From positions 1,038,361-1,102,360 of the forward strand of contig NW_024753828.1 in assembly GCF_018991925.1 (NCBI RefSeq): DNA of 64,000 bases. The letters run 5' to 3'. Numbering within the stretch: position 1 is the first letter of the stretch; each line of letters starts with the position of its first letter. This stretch comes from Homarus americanus (Eukaryota; Arthropoda; Malacostraca; Decapoda; Nephropidae). Both the position numbers and the translations under genes were made by a program. Of this stretch, positions 13,203 to 23,704 are shown piece by piece. Below the pieces are notes generated by a model, which was not told the origin of the DNA, did not search any database, and saw nothing but the letters and a program-made list of their open reading frames with translations.

Positions 13203-13234
13203 TGGGTTGCGTGGGGTAGACCCAACGCAACCCA
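13203..13234. repeat. Perfect 10-bp-stem hairpin
   Basis: TGGGTTGCGT at 13203-13212 is exactly complementary to ACGCAACCCA at 13225-13234. The loop region itself contains GGGT/ACCC complementarity. It sits about 45 bases beyond the point where transposase homology stops, at the edge of the foreign block. Confidence 0.8.
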
Positions 13235-13279
13235 TGACATCACCACTTCAATCATTATATTCAGAACATTTACTTGGTC

Positions 13280-14222
13280 TCATAAATTAATTCCAAATAC
13301 ATAAAGTGATTGTTTTTCATCAAACTTATGAGAAGAATTAATAATGTCAGACCATTCGTCCACCAGATTTATGAAGTCTGCAGTTTCCTTCCAATTTCTA
13401 CTCTCCAGTAGTCCTCTTTCTCCAAGATATTTCAGTGAGCTAGAGCTTGTCTTTGACAACAACTGGACTGCATATTTAACCCGCTGTCGTTGCTGACCCC
13501 ATACATTAAAATGCATTTCACTTAATTTGTATGCTAAACCACTCTCTATCTTATTTGCTGTCATCATTTCCTGAATAGTGGAATCAGATATTAAGCTTCC
13601 ATCCTTTAGGTAAAATCCTGAATCGAGAAAATTATCCCTAATTAATTTAATCAAATGTGACACGTCTGCAAACACAAATATATCCCGATCAGCACTCGGG
13701 TTTTTTAAAGATATTTTCTTTCTTTCCACGGGATCAGTGTTAAATTCTTTCCACATCCTAAGGTTACTGGAGCCTCAGTCGTTCACCAATGCAACGACAG
13801 GGTAACCTGCGTGCTCAAGCTCTTCTATTAAAGTTAACAAGATCTTTTGTATATATGGGACATCAAAGTCATCAAAATTGGCTGCTTCCAATTGCCTTCC
13901 AGTCCGCTTAGCATGACAACCTGGATTTTCTCATGAAGCTTATATAGGATGTCCTTACCTTTTTCGTGACTCCATTCCTCGCAATGGCCATTTCATCTAA
14001 TGATATCACAGCTAACCTTTCAAGTGGACTAAAAGTGTCAGACTTTGTCTTCATGAGTGACAGCACAGAGCGTAAGATGCCAGGTTCGCAGGCAAAATTC
14101 TTGGCTCGTTCATTAAGCGTTGTTTTACTCGGCAAAGGAATTCCTTTTTTAGTTCTCAGATATTCATTACATTTGGGACTTATGCTTCTCAAAATTAAAG
14201 CCTCAGACAGTGGTGTGTACAC
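13280..14222 (-). pseudogene. P-like transposase, central part (broken)
   Basis: Read from 14222, the protein runs SPKCNEYLRTKKGIPLPSKT, then CEPGILRSVLSLMKTKSD and LERLAVISLDEMAIA. The CEPGIL and DEM words are typical of the region around the first catalytic Asp of P element transposase. The frame stops near 13908. In another frame the match continues as NFDDFDVPYIQKILLTLIEE and GYPVVALVND, then an in-frame TGA (about 13775), then GSSNLRMWKEFNTD. The VxD-x-G-x-x-N word corresponds to the second catalytic Asp segment of the family. The last open part ends at 13280 with VFGINL. A THAP zinc finger, expected upstream, is not seen before the terminal repeat. At least one frameshift and one stop make it inactive. 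Confidence 0.87.
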
Positions 14223-14285
14223 ACAAATGGCCCGGGTAAGACTGGGGTCAACTTGTCAAGTACAAGGAGACTCAGGCAGAGTGGA

Positions 14286-14298
14286 TCACCTGACGTCA
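14286..14298. promoter_or_regulatory. Subterminal palindrome, right (P-like element)
   Basis: The reverse strand reads TGACGTCAGGTGA, the mirror partner of 10617-10629. It sits 56 bases from the right tip. Confidence 0.55.
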
Positions 14299-14334
14299 TC
14301 ACTCCCGCCCGCCTTGGACCTCGCCTGCATGGCC

Positions 14335-14354
14335 GACCTCTCTATATTGACCTT
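14335..14354 (-). repeat. Right terminal inverted repeat of P-like element
   Basis: Reverse complement begins AAGGTCAATATAGAGA and matches 10559-10578 with a single mismatch over 20 bases. Confidence 0.8.
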
Positions 14355-16662
14355 GCTCCCATTGTACCTCAACAAAATAGTTTCGGCAATCTATATACTT
14401 TTTTAATTGTTTATCTTTCTGTAATTTAGTATATATGAATTTATTTTATCCGTTGATTCTTCATTCGGATTGTAATTTATTTTTTGTTTTCTTTGCAGGT
14501 ATGTTTGGTGGTCATGGTGGTGGTGGACGGCCCTTGATAAGTATTGTACTGATGTATTCTCCTTTCTTACACTGGTATGCTCACCTCGCACCTGCAGGCC
14601 ACACCAGTAGTGCTTTGTGTTTCAGGATCTGAATTCCTTCACATCAAAGGGTAATAATAATATTCTATTGGCGTGGGTTAGGATGGATTCTTTACGTACT
14701 GTGTTCTAATGTTTTCCCAGTCATTATTGTGTTCAAATACTAAATGTTGTGTTTGCGTCCGTTTCCTTGTATTATGTCAGTATGGTCCTCGGGTCCAACA
14801 TTTACCACTGTTTGCTTCCCAAACCTAACGTTAATCCCTTCTTAATTATAATAATAATAATAACGATGATAGAAATAAATAATGATAATATTAAGAAGAA
14901 GAAGAAGAACTAAGCCAAACACTCTGTCTTATGTTTTATTATTCATCATATACAGTGACGGGTATAAGAGGGAGATGTGTGTGTGTGTCAGAGGATTAAA
15001 GGTGATGTGGCACGTGATGTACACTAGAGTGTGTTGAGCACAAGTAACCCGTGACCACCAGTAAGGATCCTGTTTAATGTCGATTTATCATCAACAATTT
15101 ATTAGCTGAGATAATAAATGCAGCGACCCCCGGGCAGCAGCAGGTGGTGGTAGTGGTGACGGCTCACTTGATCAACGCTTTAGTGACGCCTGCATGACCT
15201 TGTTGGTCCCTTGCCCCAGCTGGCTGAGAAGTGATTGATGACATCGGAGACAAGGTGGGGCATTGTCGTGGGCATGGTGGTGATACTGACTAATGGTGTT
15301 CCTATCATTGAAAATTCTTGTGTGGAAAATCAGAAGATGGTGTAGAAGATGACTGATGCTCTCGTGGCCTCCTGGGGCGTAAATTTCACAGGTCACGACG
15401 TGGACACCTTCCTGGGTACACCGACCATTTTTCCTCACAGGTGTTGGGAATTTTGCTTAAATTGGGGAGTTAGGAGAAACAAATCATGTGGTGGTTTGAA
15501 TAAAACTTGTTGATGATGAAGAACTTTGATGGCGAGAAAACTCATTTGAGGTGGCGCGCTGCCTGTTGTGACAAATAATGAGTGTTGTCGTGATGGAGGG
15601 ATTAGCGTTTAATAATACCACAAGGTAAATGGTGCTGTCAGGTAGGTGTACGTGAAGTTATGTAAGGACACGTAGTGAAGGTGAGTGCCAAGGCAGGTGA
15701 CCTCCTGGCCACCAGCCAGGTCTCCCTACACTCATCTTAACCTCACACCATCATCATCCGTCAAAGTCAGTCATGGCCGCCACCCAAGCCTCTGCCCTCC
15801 AGTTTACCTTAATGTTGAAGTCCAATTATTGCAGTAACATGCACCTCAACGTCCTGCTAGTATTATAAGAATCATAGCTATGCCGACTAAATTTACAAGA
15901 TGGAGCTTGATACATTCCTGTCAAGTGTACCTGATTAACCGGATGGAAATTAATGTACTCTGATGCGATTACTTGACTGGCCTGCAGGTGGGATGTGAAA
16001 ACAGTGTGATCCAAGCGAGCGTTGAGGAGGGAGGAGGGGGTAATGGAGAAGCTCCCTCCTCACTCGCCTCATGACCTTACTAATAACCTGGAGTATGGTT
16101 ATGAAATGCACTACAGCTGGTTATAACACTGCCCAGTCTGCCCGGCACTTGGAGGAACCCAGTCAGGTGTAAAAGGGAAAGTTTGGGAACCTGTGTTTGT
16201 GTGCGCGCGCCTCGAATTCTAGTGTTTTTTAACCGTCTCCTGATGGCATTTCAAAATCGACTATGGAATTTGTTGGGTATGTGATGACTTGTTGCCACGG
16301 GACTCGTGTTGTTATTAGGGAAGCATGACCTGTTTTGGAGACCAGCTGATGGGTGTTATGAAGTGTCATGATAAGGATGCAAATCATTATACCAATGGCA
16401 TTTTTATATTGGGAAGAGCCGGTAGAGAGAGAGAGATTGTTCAGTAGTATCGTCTTACCAGGAATGGCCAGAGATGAGTGAGTGGCAGGCCACAAGGATG
16501 GTCGACTCCAGCACGTCCTTGTCGGCGGGGTGTGGTGGAGGCTCGTCACGCTCACTTGCCACACCATCTTCCTATCTCATGTGCACGTAGGCAGGTAATC
16601 CGACAAGTCACGCTGTTTTGTCCCTACTGGCACTATGATACACCAGTGTTAGTTAACTATTA
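14355..16662. other. No gene recognised; AAT/AAG microsatellite at 14845-14908
   Basis: A trinucleotide stretch of AAT, GAT and AAG units lies near 14845-14908. A good-looking 3' splice site (T-rich tract then TTTGCAG) ends at 14499, but the following frame has no fitting donor. No domain is recognised in this stretch. Confidence 0.4.
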
Positions 16663-16756
16663 AAGGGCAAAATCAGGGGTACCTAGTGACAGCACTAGGA
16701 TCCCACTTCCTCTATCAAGGAATAAACAATTGAAATTGAAAATTGAAGGGCAAAAT
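16663..16756 (+). mobile_element. Minute retroposed insertion with target duplication
   Basis: The 11-base word AAGGGCAAAAT occurs at 16663-16673 and again at 16746-16756. The 72 bases between them end in an A/T-rich tail with repeated AATTGAA units preceded by AATAAAC. An 11-bp direct duplication plus a short-unit tail is the signature of a severely 5'-truncated LINE or a small SINE integrated by target-primed reverse transcription. The family is not identified. Confidence 0.7.
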
Positions 16757-17077
16757 AAATGGAAGGATCAATAGAACGTGGTAGATATAGACTAGCTATA
16801 GGCGGACGTCTGATGGTGTAAAAGCCGGTGAGACATTATAAACCGCAGCTCAGTAGTAACTTTATTAATCTCATATGAGGGGAATAAAACCAAGGCTTTG
16901 TGGAAAATGTGTTGTGCTAGGTCTGTCGTGCCCACTGATGTCACCCGCTGTATAACCTAATAACGATGTTCAGAATGAAATGTTCATTATTTAGCTTGTG
17001 TACAGTGGATGGTGGGTGGGTGTTATGGACGAGGGTGGGTCGTGGTATGTTGCCAACACTCCGTTTACTGGTCTGCA
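16757..17077. other. No gene recognised
   Basis: Nothing recognisable. Confidence 0.4.
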
Positions 17078-17117
17078 GCTTCCATGCTCTCTCTCTCTCT
17101 CTCTCTCAGCTTCCATG

Positions 17118-17121
<4 letters not shown>
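17078..17121. repeat. (CT)n flanked by direct repeats
   Basis: AGCTTCCATGCTCT occurs at 17078-17091 and again at 17108-17121, with a CT run between. The arrangement looks like replication slippage that copied the unique flank along with the microsatellite. Confidence 0.8.

Positions 17122-17193
<72 letters not shown>
17120..17193. repeat. (TA)n microsatellite, left of Penelope fragment
   Basis: About 37 uninterrupted TA units end just before the 3' side of the minus-strand Penelope-like fragment. The long Tyr/Ile frames across it are repeat artefacts. Confidence 0.97.
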
Positions 17194-17196
<3 letters not shown>

Positions 17197-17199
17197 AAT

Positions 17200-17781
17200 A
17201 AATCACTGTAGGTGCGCGTGATCCAGGTATATGCTGATAACCACAAGGAAAAAGAAAACACGAAGTTCCCAAGCGCTTTCGTGTAATTCACATCTTCAGG
17301 GGTGAGTACAAACTAAAGTAGAAGTGCAGAACAAGTTATATATACAGAGGAGGGTGAGATCAAGTCCACAGAGGTCAAGTATAGGTAATGACCCTACTAA
17401 TCTTCACAAAAGCACCGCAGCGGTCGGTAGTCAGGTCAGAGGGAAAACTGACCCAACCTTCTCACCTGGTTACAAATATTCTTAATTACAAAATTGTCCA
17501 ATTTGTACATACCATTACTCAAATTCATGTTAACGGATTCGGTATGTTTAATGAGACTAGATTCTATAATGTTCCTACTGTCAATTGAATTACAAGGTAA
17601 TATTGAGGAGGCATTATCCCAGTCAATGTAATGTTTATTATCCCTCAGATGAACAAACAGAGCATTGGATTCCTGGCCTGTCCTAACACTATATTTATGC
17701 TGTTTAAGTCGAGTTACAAGATCTTTACCTGTCTGGCCTAAGTAAAACATTACATTCCTTGCAAGGGACTTTATAAATGCA

Positions 17782-17786
<5 letters not shown>
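17200..17786 (-). mobile_element. Penelope-like retroelement fragment (GIY-YIG endonuclease plus 3' region)
   Basis: On the minus strand, 17786-17436 encodes [20 protein letters not shown], then [12 protein letters not shown] and IIESSLIKH. This is the GIY-YIG endonuclease typical of the C-terminus of Penelope-like elements: YLG for YIG, the conserved Arg in TRL, and the Glu in IIES. The GIY half reads [10 protein letters not shown] in another frame, so a frameshift separates the two halves. The reverse transcriptase is missing because the element is cut off by a (TA)n tract at 17785. Downstream on its strand (17440-17200) is an untranslated part with the word AAAGCGCTTGGGAACTTCGT. Both edges abut (TA)n tracts. 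The fragment is inactive. Confidence 0.85.
17436..17786 (-). pseudogene. GIY-YIG endonuclease domain of Penelope-like element (frameshifted)
   Basis: About 116 codons are open. The order is first-strand Tyr-Leu-Gly, then conserved Arg/His helix [11 protein letters not shown], then the hydrophobic core [11 protein letters not shown], then the IIES helix with the family catalytic Glu. Penelope-like proteins carry this domain after the reverse transcriptase and use it to nick the target. Here the GIY word is out of frame and degraded to CIY, and no reverse transcriptase precedes it, so this is a relic. Confidence 0.85.
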
Positions 17787-17870
<84 letters not shown>

Positions 17871-17891
17871 TATATATATAATATATATATA

Positions 17892-17984
<93 letters not shown>
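17785..17984. repeat. (TA)n microsatellite, right of Penelope fragment
   Basis: About 200 bases of TA units with a few AAT or AA interruptions near 17860-17935. The tract directly truncates the endonuclease reading frame. Confidence 0.97.
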
Positions 17985-17989
<5 letters not shown>

Positions 17990-20900
17990 TTTTGGGGGGT
18001 GGGGGTGCGGGTGCTCCAGGCTCGATAGTGAAGGTGAGACGTTTATTTGAGGAGGCTGCCCCTCTCTGGCATTAGTCAGCCGGTGTGATGGTGGTCATTG
18101 ACTAGTTTGGAATTTCTTGGAACTCCCCAAGAGTCGGTTTCTTACCTTTTAATTTGCGTGACAGATCATTGTTATTTTACCCGCTGATTTAAAGCTTTGA
18201 ACTTTCGTTTTTTGCTTGTTTGATATGACGTAGAGTGACTGAAGAGAAACTTAAGAGTGCCTTTGGCGTTGGAAACACGATGAGATCCGTAAGCCATGTT
18301 GCAGCCACTGCTTGCAAGTGGCGGTTTATGACGGGTAATTGACGGTGAATCTCTTGGCTGGGTCTGGGAACGAGGACCTGCGTCTTACCTGCTGCTGGTT
18401 ATATCTTGCGTGTTGTCGTTATCACAGACCATCGTCACATGGCCACAGGCTTCTGCGGTACATTGCCACGTCTTGATGGTTAGTTTGCAGATTTTTTGAC
18501 GGGGTATTATTGCTGTTGGCGAGCCATGGCTGATGCTTGTGGGGGGGGGGGGTATCCTAGAGGTGTGTTCATATTTATGAATTGCGTAACTAAAGATACA
18601 AGTGTTGGGTAGCCCTGTGACTTAAATATTTGCGTTCTGTCTCTCGACCCTATATTATAATTATGTCATTTGATTTGCCTTCCATTTTTTTAGGGTTGCA
18701 GAAACAATTTATTTTCATCTCCCGGATACAGAGTATCAGTGGGTGTTTGTTGTTTGTGTGTAGTAATCTTCAGGTTTAGATTGGAATGCCTAAGGACAGT
18801 TGTGGACAGGACCAGTGATAGATTAATTAAGTTTGGCAGGGTGTGGCAAGCAGCAGTGTGGAGGTGAAACACGACTGCTTACCTCCCATACCCGTGCAGA
18901 TGGTAACATGATACCTGCGCATACTTATGGAAGAAAATTTTTTTATTATCCGAGTAATATGCACCAAATAGAGGCGGTATATTCCGTGCTGTGTGATGTT
19001 GGCGGTGTGTGACGGTCCGGTACTAGTAGAGGTATGCTATAAAGTGTTTGGATAGGTGATATATGCGTGACTCAGCGTGTTGATGAGACAATGCTGCCGT
19101 TAATTATCCTCGTGGTGGTCTGCAGCATCCTTATGTTATGGCTAAAGAGGTCGCTGGCGGCACGTTGACTCCGCGGAAGGACCCTACAGGAAGTTGTTAG
19201 GTTTTTGTTATCCTCAGACTCCAGGCAGTAGCTGTAGAGACATTCGCCCGATAATCTTTTGTATGACGCGAGTTGTGTGTATTGTTATATGGGAGGACTG
19301 GGGTGGTCAGACACTGTTTACACTAATAATATAACACAGTGTACAATATAATGGCGAATTTTTGTTCTGGATAGAAACGTCGTCGCCTGTGATGATTCCA
19401 GCTGGGAGTAATACTGTTGATCTTACTGTGTATTCTGTGTAGACATGACGGCTGACGGTGGAAACTTGGTGGACTGTCCTGTGCCCTTCCGTCTCCTCTT
19501 CACACATCTAGCTATAAAAAAAGATAGTGTAAAAGAATGTGCTGCGTCATAAGAATTCGCAGTTTATGCTGAGTGTACCGGTGATGACTGTTAAGGCTTG
19601 TGAAGTGATGGGAAGGAAGAGGGGTAAGGAGGGTTTAATGCATGACTTGTGCCTAGGTCGTGGCAAGGAATGTGACTTACAGAATCGAGAAAGTCGTTCA
19701 AAATTCTGTATGGCCTCCGGCACGGACAACTCGTCAAAACAACTCCGCACACGCCGCCACGCATTATTACACCTGAACCTTACCTGTGACTCAACCACTC
19801 AGGCTCTTCATAGTTCACTACAGCTGGTTCTGGTACGCAGACACTAGTGTGTGTGTGTGTGTGTGTGTGTGTTTACCGGTTATATTCTCTGAGGGACTTA
19901 CAGTATATGCCGACAGATCCACCAAAGTTCAGCGAATCATCAGCGAATCACTATTCAAAGTTGCCATCAAAGGACGGAATCTGAACGTGACAACAACTCC
20001 AGCACCTTCATGTCTGTCCTCACCCCTGCGACCAGATCGTGGCCTTGAATATTGAGTATTTGTCCTGGTTTTTACTTTGTTCGTGTGAAGGTTAATGGGA
20101 TGTAAAACTAGTACCAGCACTTGAGCAGGAGGTTTCCATGCGTGGGCGGGTAGTGAGCGTGACCACAATAACGTTGTACACCTCATTACCTCCCGACCTT
20201 CCTTCTTTCTGCACTACTGCTCCGCTCTGCTCTGGTCTTCTTCTGCTGTTAAAAACATTCTTACCCTTAATCTTACCACACTGTTTAACATAATTTCAGT
20301 TCTTCCGTATAATTCACAAATTTGTGGTCACTATAAAATAACAGCAATATTCTCGTGAGCTTTACAATTACTATACTGTATTGTTATATACCCAGCTGGG
20401 GGCTTGGCGTGTGTCGAGTTAGTCCTCCCCCCCACAATATCCTCCACAGTACCACCATACACCTCGACTTACGCTGGAACTCCTCAAGTGCCGCCACATT
20501 ACGGCTTGAGTACTCCGCCTCCCACACACACACACACACACACACACACATTGCACCGGGTGATTATTATTGTTTTAAAGTACCTGAAGTCAACATTAAA
20601 TTATTTCTGCTGTAGTAACAAGATCGAGGAAGTCACTACTCGGATTTCGTTGTTTACACTTCATCTAGATGCAGAATGATGTGTTTTATTTTATTCACCG
20701 TTAACAGATGCAGCTGAAACAAGGATCGCTGTACTGCTGTTCGCGGAGAGAGATTGTCGACATAATTGTTATGGATAACATATTAGGAGATTAGGTTTCT
20801 ATTCTGATAACGTCGTCACTATCTAAAGATATGGTACTTGATGAAGTGTTGATGCACCGTCCTTAATAACAAATGTGTGTGTGTGTCGCGCGCCTTGGCT

Positions 20901-22016
20901 CCATGCCTTTGCCCACTCACCGCCCCGTGTGGTTTTGAGGTGTGTATGTGTCCGCTATTACTGTGTTAATGGTTTATCCCTCTCCTGTTTTATGTAAAAT
21001 TACACGATCACGTGAATATACGTACTTGGTAAGCGCTGTGATTTTAATCTTGTTGGACATTTTAAACATTGGGTTAAGTTAAACGTGTGTGTGTAGTTGG
21101 TCGGTGTCTTCTTTTGTTGAAGGAGAGTTAAATGACATTTAAGTGGATAACAAGCACCTGCGTCAGTCAGGAGTTGGTTTGACTCGCTTCGCTGAGTGTG
21201 TGAGGCCCCTAGATGCCACACCCTCTGCCCCCATCACATACATGTTTAGTTTTTCTTTAAACACATTGAAAAGTATGGTAGACTCACGTGTGCACATACC
21301 TGCCTCTACCTACACTCGCATATACCCTATACATTCATATATTCACAAACACTGGAGCTTGTGTGAATGAGGTGAAGGGTGTGGTGTGTGGGATGATGGG
21401 TGGTGGTGAGGGGCAGGAGCAGGTCCCACCGGAAGTGGTCCGGGCTCCTGGCGTGGCCACGTACACTGACGGGGAAAAAGTGGTTCTTTACATGTTTGGC
21501 CTCAGGTGGTAACGGGGGAATTACCGGGTATTGTTGTCTTGTACACACGAGTAACTGGACGATAAATATAGTATTTGATGGATTATATTTATTTTGTGTG
21601 TAAATGTGTAGGGATCATTGACATAAATAACGGTACTTTATGTCGTGGATGGAGGTGATTGTCATTCCTTTGTGATTTATTATTTAAACATATGGCCCAT
21701 CCCTTGGAATCGATCCGTAACTTAAAATATATGTTAAAGACATATTTCTAGGGATGCTGAAGTTGGAGAGGCGCCTCACGCTCACTTCCTCAGGCTACAA
21801 CAGCGTCGTCCTGGAACAAGATGAGCGAGGAGGACACTCGCGCCATCACTCTACAGTATATCTCCTGCCTTAGCGCTGACAAATGGCCAGGACTGTTTAT
21901 CATGTCAACTACGTCTCCTCATCTTAATGACCAACACCGCTTTTACCTCGGTCTCAACCACGATTTATTTGCATGCCTTAATCTGTTAGTGATGTTGATA
22001 GTCGCACTGACGGTCG

Positions 22017-22017
<1 letters not shown>
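17985..22017. other. No gene recognised; (GT)n at 19846-19872 and (CA)n at 20522-20550
   Basis: No domain is recognised in any frame of this 4-kb stretch. G-runs occur near 17994 and 18540. The dinucleotide tracts named in the call are clean. Confidence 0.45.

Positions 22018-22081
<64 letters not shown>
22018..22081. repeat. (TTA)n microsatellite
   Basis: About 21 uninterrupted TTA units. The poly-Leu frame across it is a repeat artefact. Confidence 0.97.
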
Positions 22082-22082
<1 letters not shown>

Positions 22083-23704
22083 GATGATGTTAGAGACTGT
22101 CGGGTCGGAGAAATACTTACTCGTGTTAAATAATTACAACAGATGTGTAGGAAGTTGATACGGGGTGTAGTACATGAGGAGGAACCTGCAAGTACTCGAT
22201 GTTATTAAGGTCAGGGAAGGGATTGAGACTACTGAAGTATCCTTGTGTTAGAAGTAGTCAATAGGTATTATATGTGTCGGGCAGGGGGGTGGTAGGAAGC
22301 ACGAGAGGTAGGCTGGGTCAAGCCTCCCATGGTAGAGCCTCACGTTGGTGTGGACCACAAAATTCTTTTCTAATATTGGTCTTTTTAACCTTGGTTTTAA
22401 CAGATTTTTTTATTGATTGCTGAAACGTCGAAAAATATATATATATTTATTTTTTTGTCTTTTCACTATTGTTATGTAATGACTGCAAGTTAGTTACCAT
22501 ATGCACTCATTAACCATTTTTTTTTTACTTTTAACATTTCCCTCTGCAGTGTATTTTCACGTCGATGATCAGTTAGATTAAAATAAACATTGATTGAGTT
22601 TCACATACTGTATAGGGTAAAGCCATGTCGTGCAAGCGTGCTGAGTCTTGTGGAATGAATGCCAATGTACTCAGTACCATTGTGTGTGTGTGTAGTTAAC
22701 AAATAACATGGTTCGGCATACTGGCTACACTGTACACGTAATGATAAGGTGGAAACAATTACTGGCGACTAATGAGTGTGTGATGGTTGATATTGAGAGT
22801 GAAGGTGAGGGGGAAGGGGAGCGAGGTCGTGCTATAGGTAGTTACGTGATGGGTGGTATACCATCCTTGGGCAGGTCCTGCTGGTGCTGCAGGTGGGGGC
22901 AGGGAGCGTGTGACCCACTGCGGTTTTCTTCCCCCTGTAACCCAAACCTCCACCACAACCCCGACCACTTGTGCCTCATCCCTGTCACTGTGTCTCCTGT
23001 TATCCACACCTCTCTCCCTAGTCCTTCCTGGCTCCAACCTCCGAGTTTGTTTGTCTCCTGTTTTTAAATTTTATTCACCTCCTTCCCTCACTGGCAGATA
23101 AGTTAGGGTGTTAGTCTTCCCACAGACGACGTATACCTGTAGGTGAAGAAAATGTTGAGGATGGTGATGGACACTGTCGACATTTTAGGATTGTCACAGG
23201 ATGATAATTGTACTTAAAGCGAGTATTTAGACAAAGATCATGTTGAAGGTAGCCAGACTGATGCTTTAAGAGGCAGATATAATTTTTTTCACCCTTTTTT
23301 TTTAAGGTAGTCGGAGGGTACAGTAGTATTGTACCATGGTGTATACGCTTGTCGTTTCACGGACCATGTGGACAAAAATAGGATCTTGCAACCCGGCCTG
23401 GGTGAACTTGATACCAGGTCACAAGGGATCATTACAGCGCGGGTTTCTCGCCTTTTCACGGGAATTAATTATTGCTTGCGATATGATTATGTGTGACGAA
23501 TCATAGTTTTGCACAACCAAAAAAAAAAACTCATCATCGGTCATACGAAGTTCCTGAATTGGTCTTGCGTTAGGTGTCATGTACAATACTTGTTAGGAGT
23601 GAGCCAGGGTTAAGGGTGTGTTGAGAGTTGTGTGAGTGAGTGCTAGCCCGGGTGTCTAGGTTAGGCTCCTGGTACTCTAGATAGTTGAAGGTCGTCATTA
23701 GGGC
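22082..23704. other. No gene recognised
   Basis: Nothing coding is identified. The frames at 22708-23101 are Pro/Ser-rich and lack splice context. Confidence 0.45.

Larger units (their letters stand above)
11899..13279. other. Foreign block splitting the P-like transposase
   Basis: The transposase homology breaks at 13280 and resumes at 11898. The 1.38 kb between holds no transposase-like frame. It contains a tandem hairpin repeat (12403-12868), a C/G-rich patch near 12930-12960, two imperfect copies of a roughly 100-base segment sharing CCACTAATG and CTTATCT (near 13040 and 13130), and a strong hairpin at 13203-13234. It could be a secondary insertion or the remains of an intron. The plus strand is open for 187 codons at 11817-12380, but the product resembles nothing I know and overlaps the transposase antisense, so I do not call it a gene. 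Confidence 0.55.
10559..14354 (-). mobile_element. Degenerate P-like DNA transposon with terminal inverted repeats
   Basis: The left end (10559) and the right end (14354, read inward on the minus strand) share a 20-base terminal inverted repeat with one mismatch, beginning AAGGTCAATATAGAGA. A subterminal TGACGTCA palindrome lies at 10617-10624 on the left and 14291-14298 on the right, 58 and 56 bases from the respective tips. Between the ends, minus-strand fragments match P element transposase: 14222 to 13280 and 11898 to 11114. The element is dead, with frameshifts, in-frame stops, no recognisable THAP DNA-binding domain, and about 1.4 kb of foreign-looking sequence splitting the transposase. 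No clear 8-bp target duplication is visible: the flanks read TCCTATTT and GCTCCCAT. That suggests old age, or that the true ends differ by a few bases. Confidence 0.85.

Noticed and set aside
10551..14362. Search for an 8-bp target duplication of the P-like element
   Set aside because: Flanks TCCTATTT and GCTCCCAT do not match, so I do not claim one.
14486..14632. Strong T-rich acceptor at 14499 followed by MFGGHGGGGRPLI
   Set aside because: No convincing donor follows in a frame compatible with any CLASP exon, and the peptide is not recognised.
16966..17291. Tyr/Ile-repeat frames, and similar ones at 26672-27009, 41290-41490, 55324-55681 and 58989-59289
   Set aside because: They are translations of (TA)n microsatellites.
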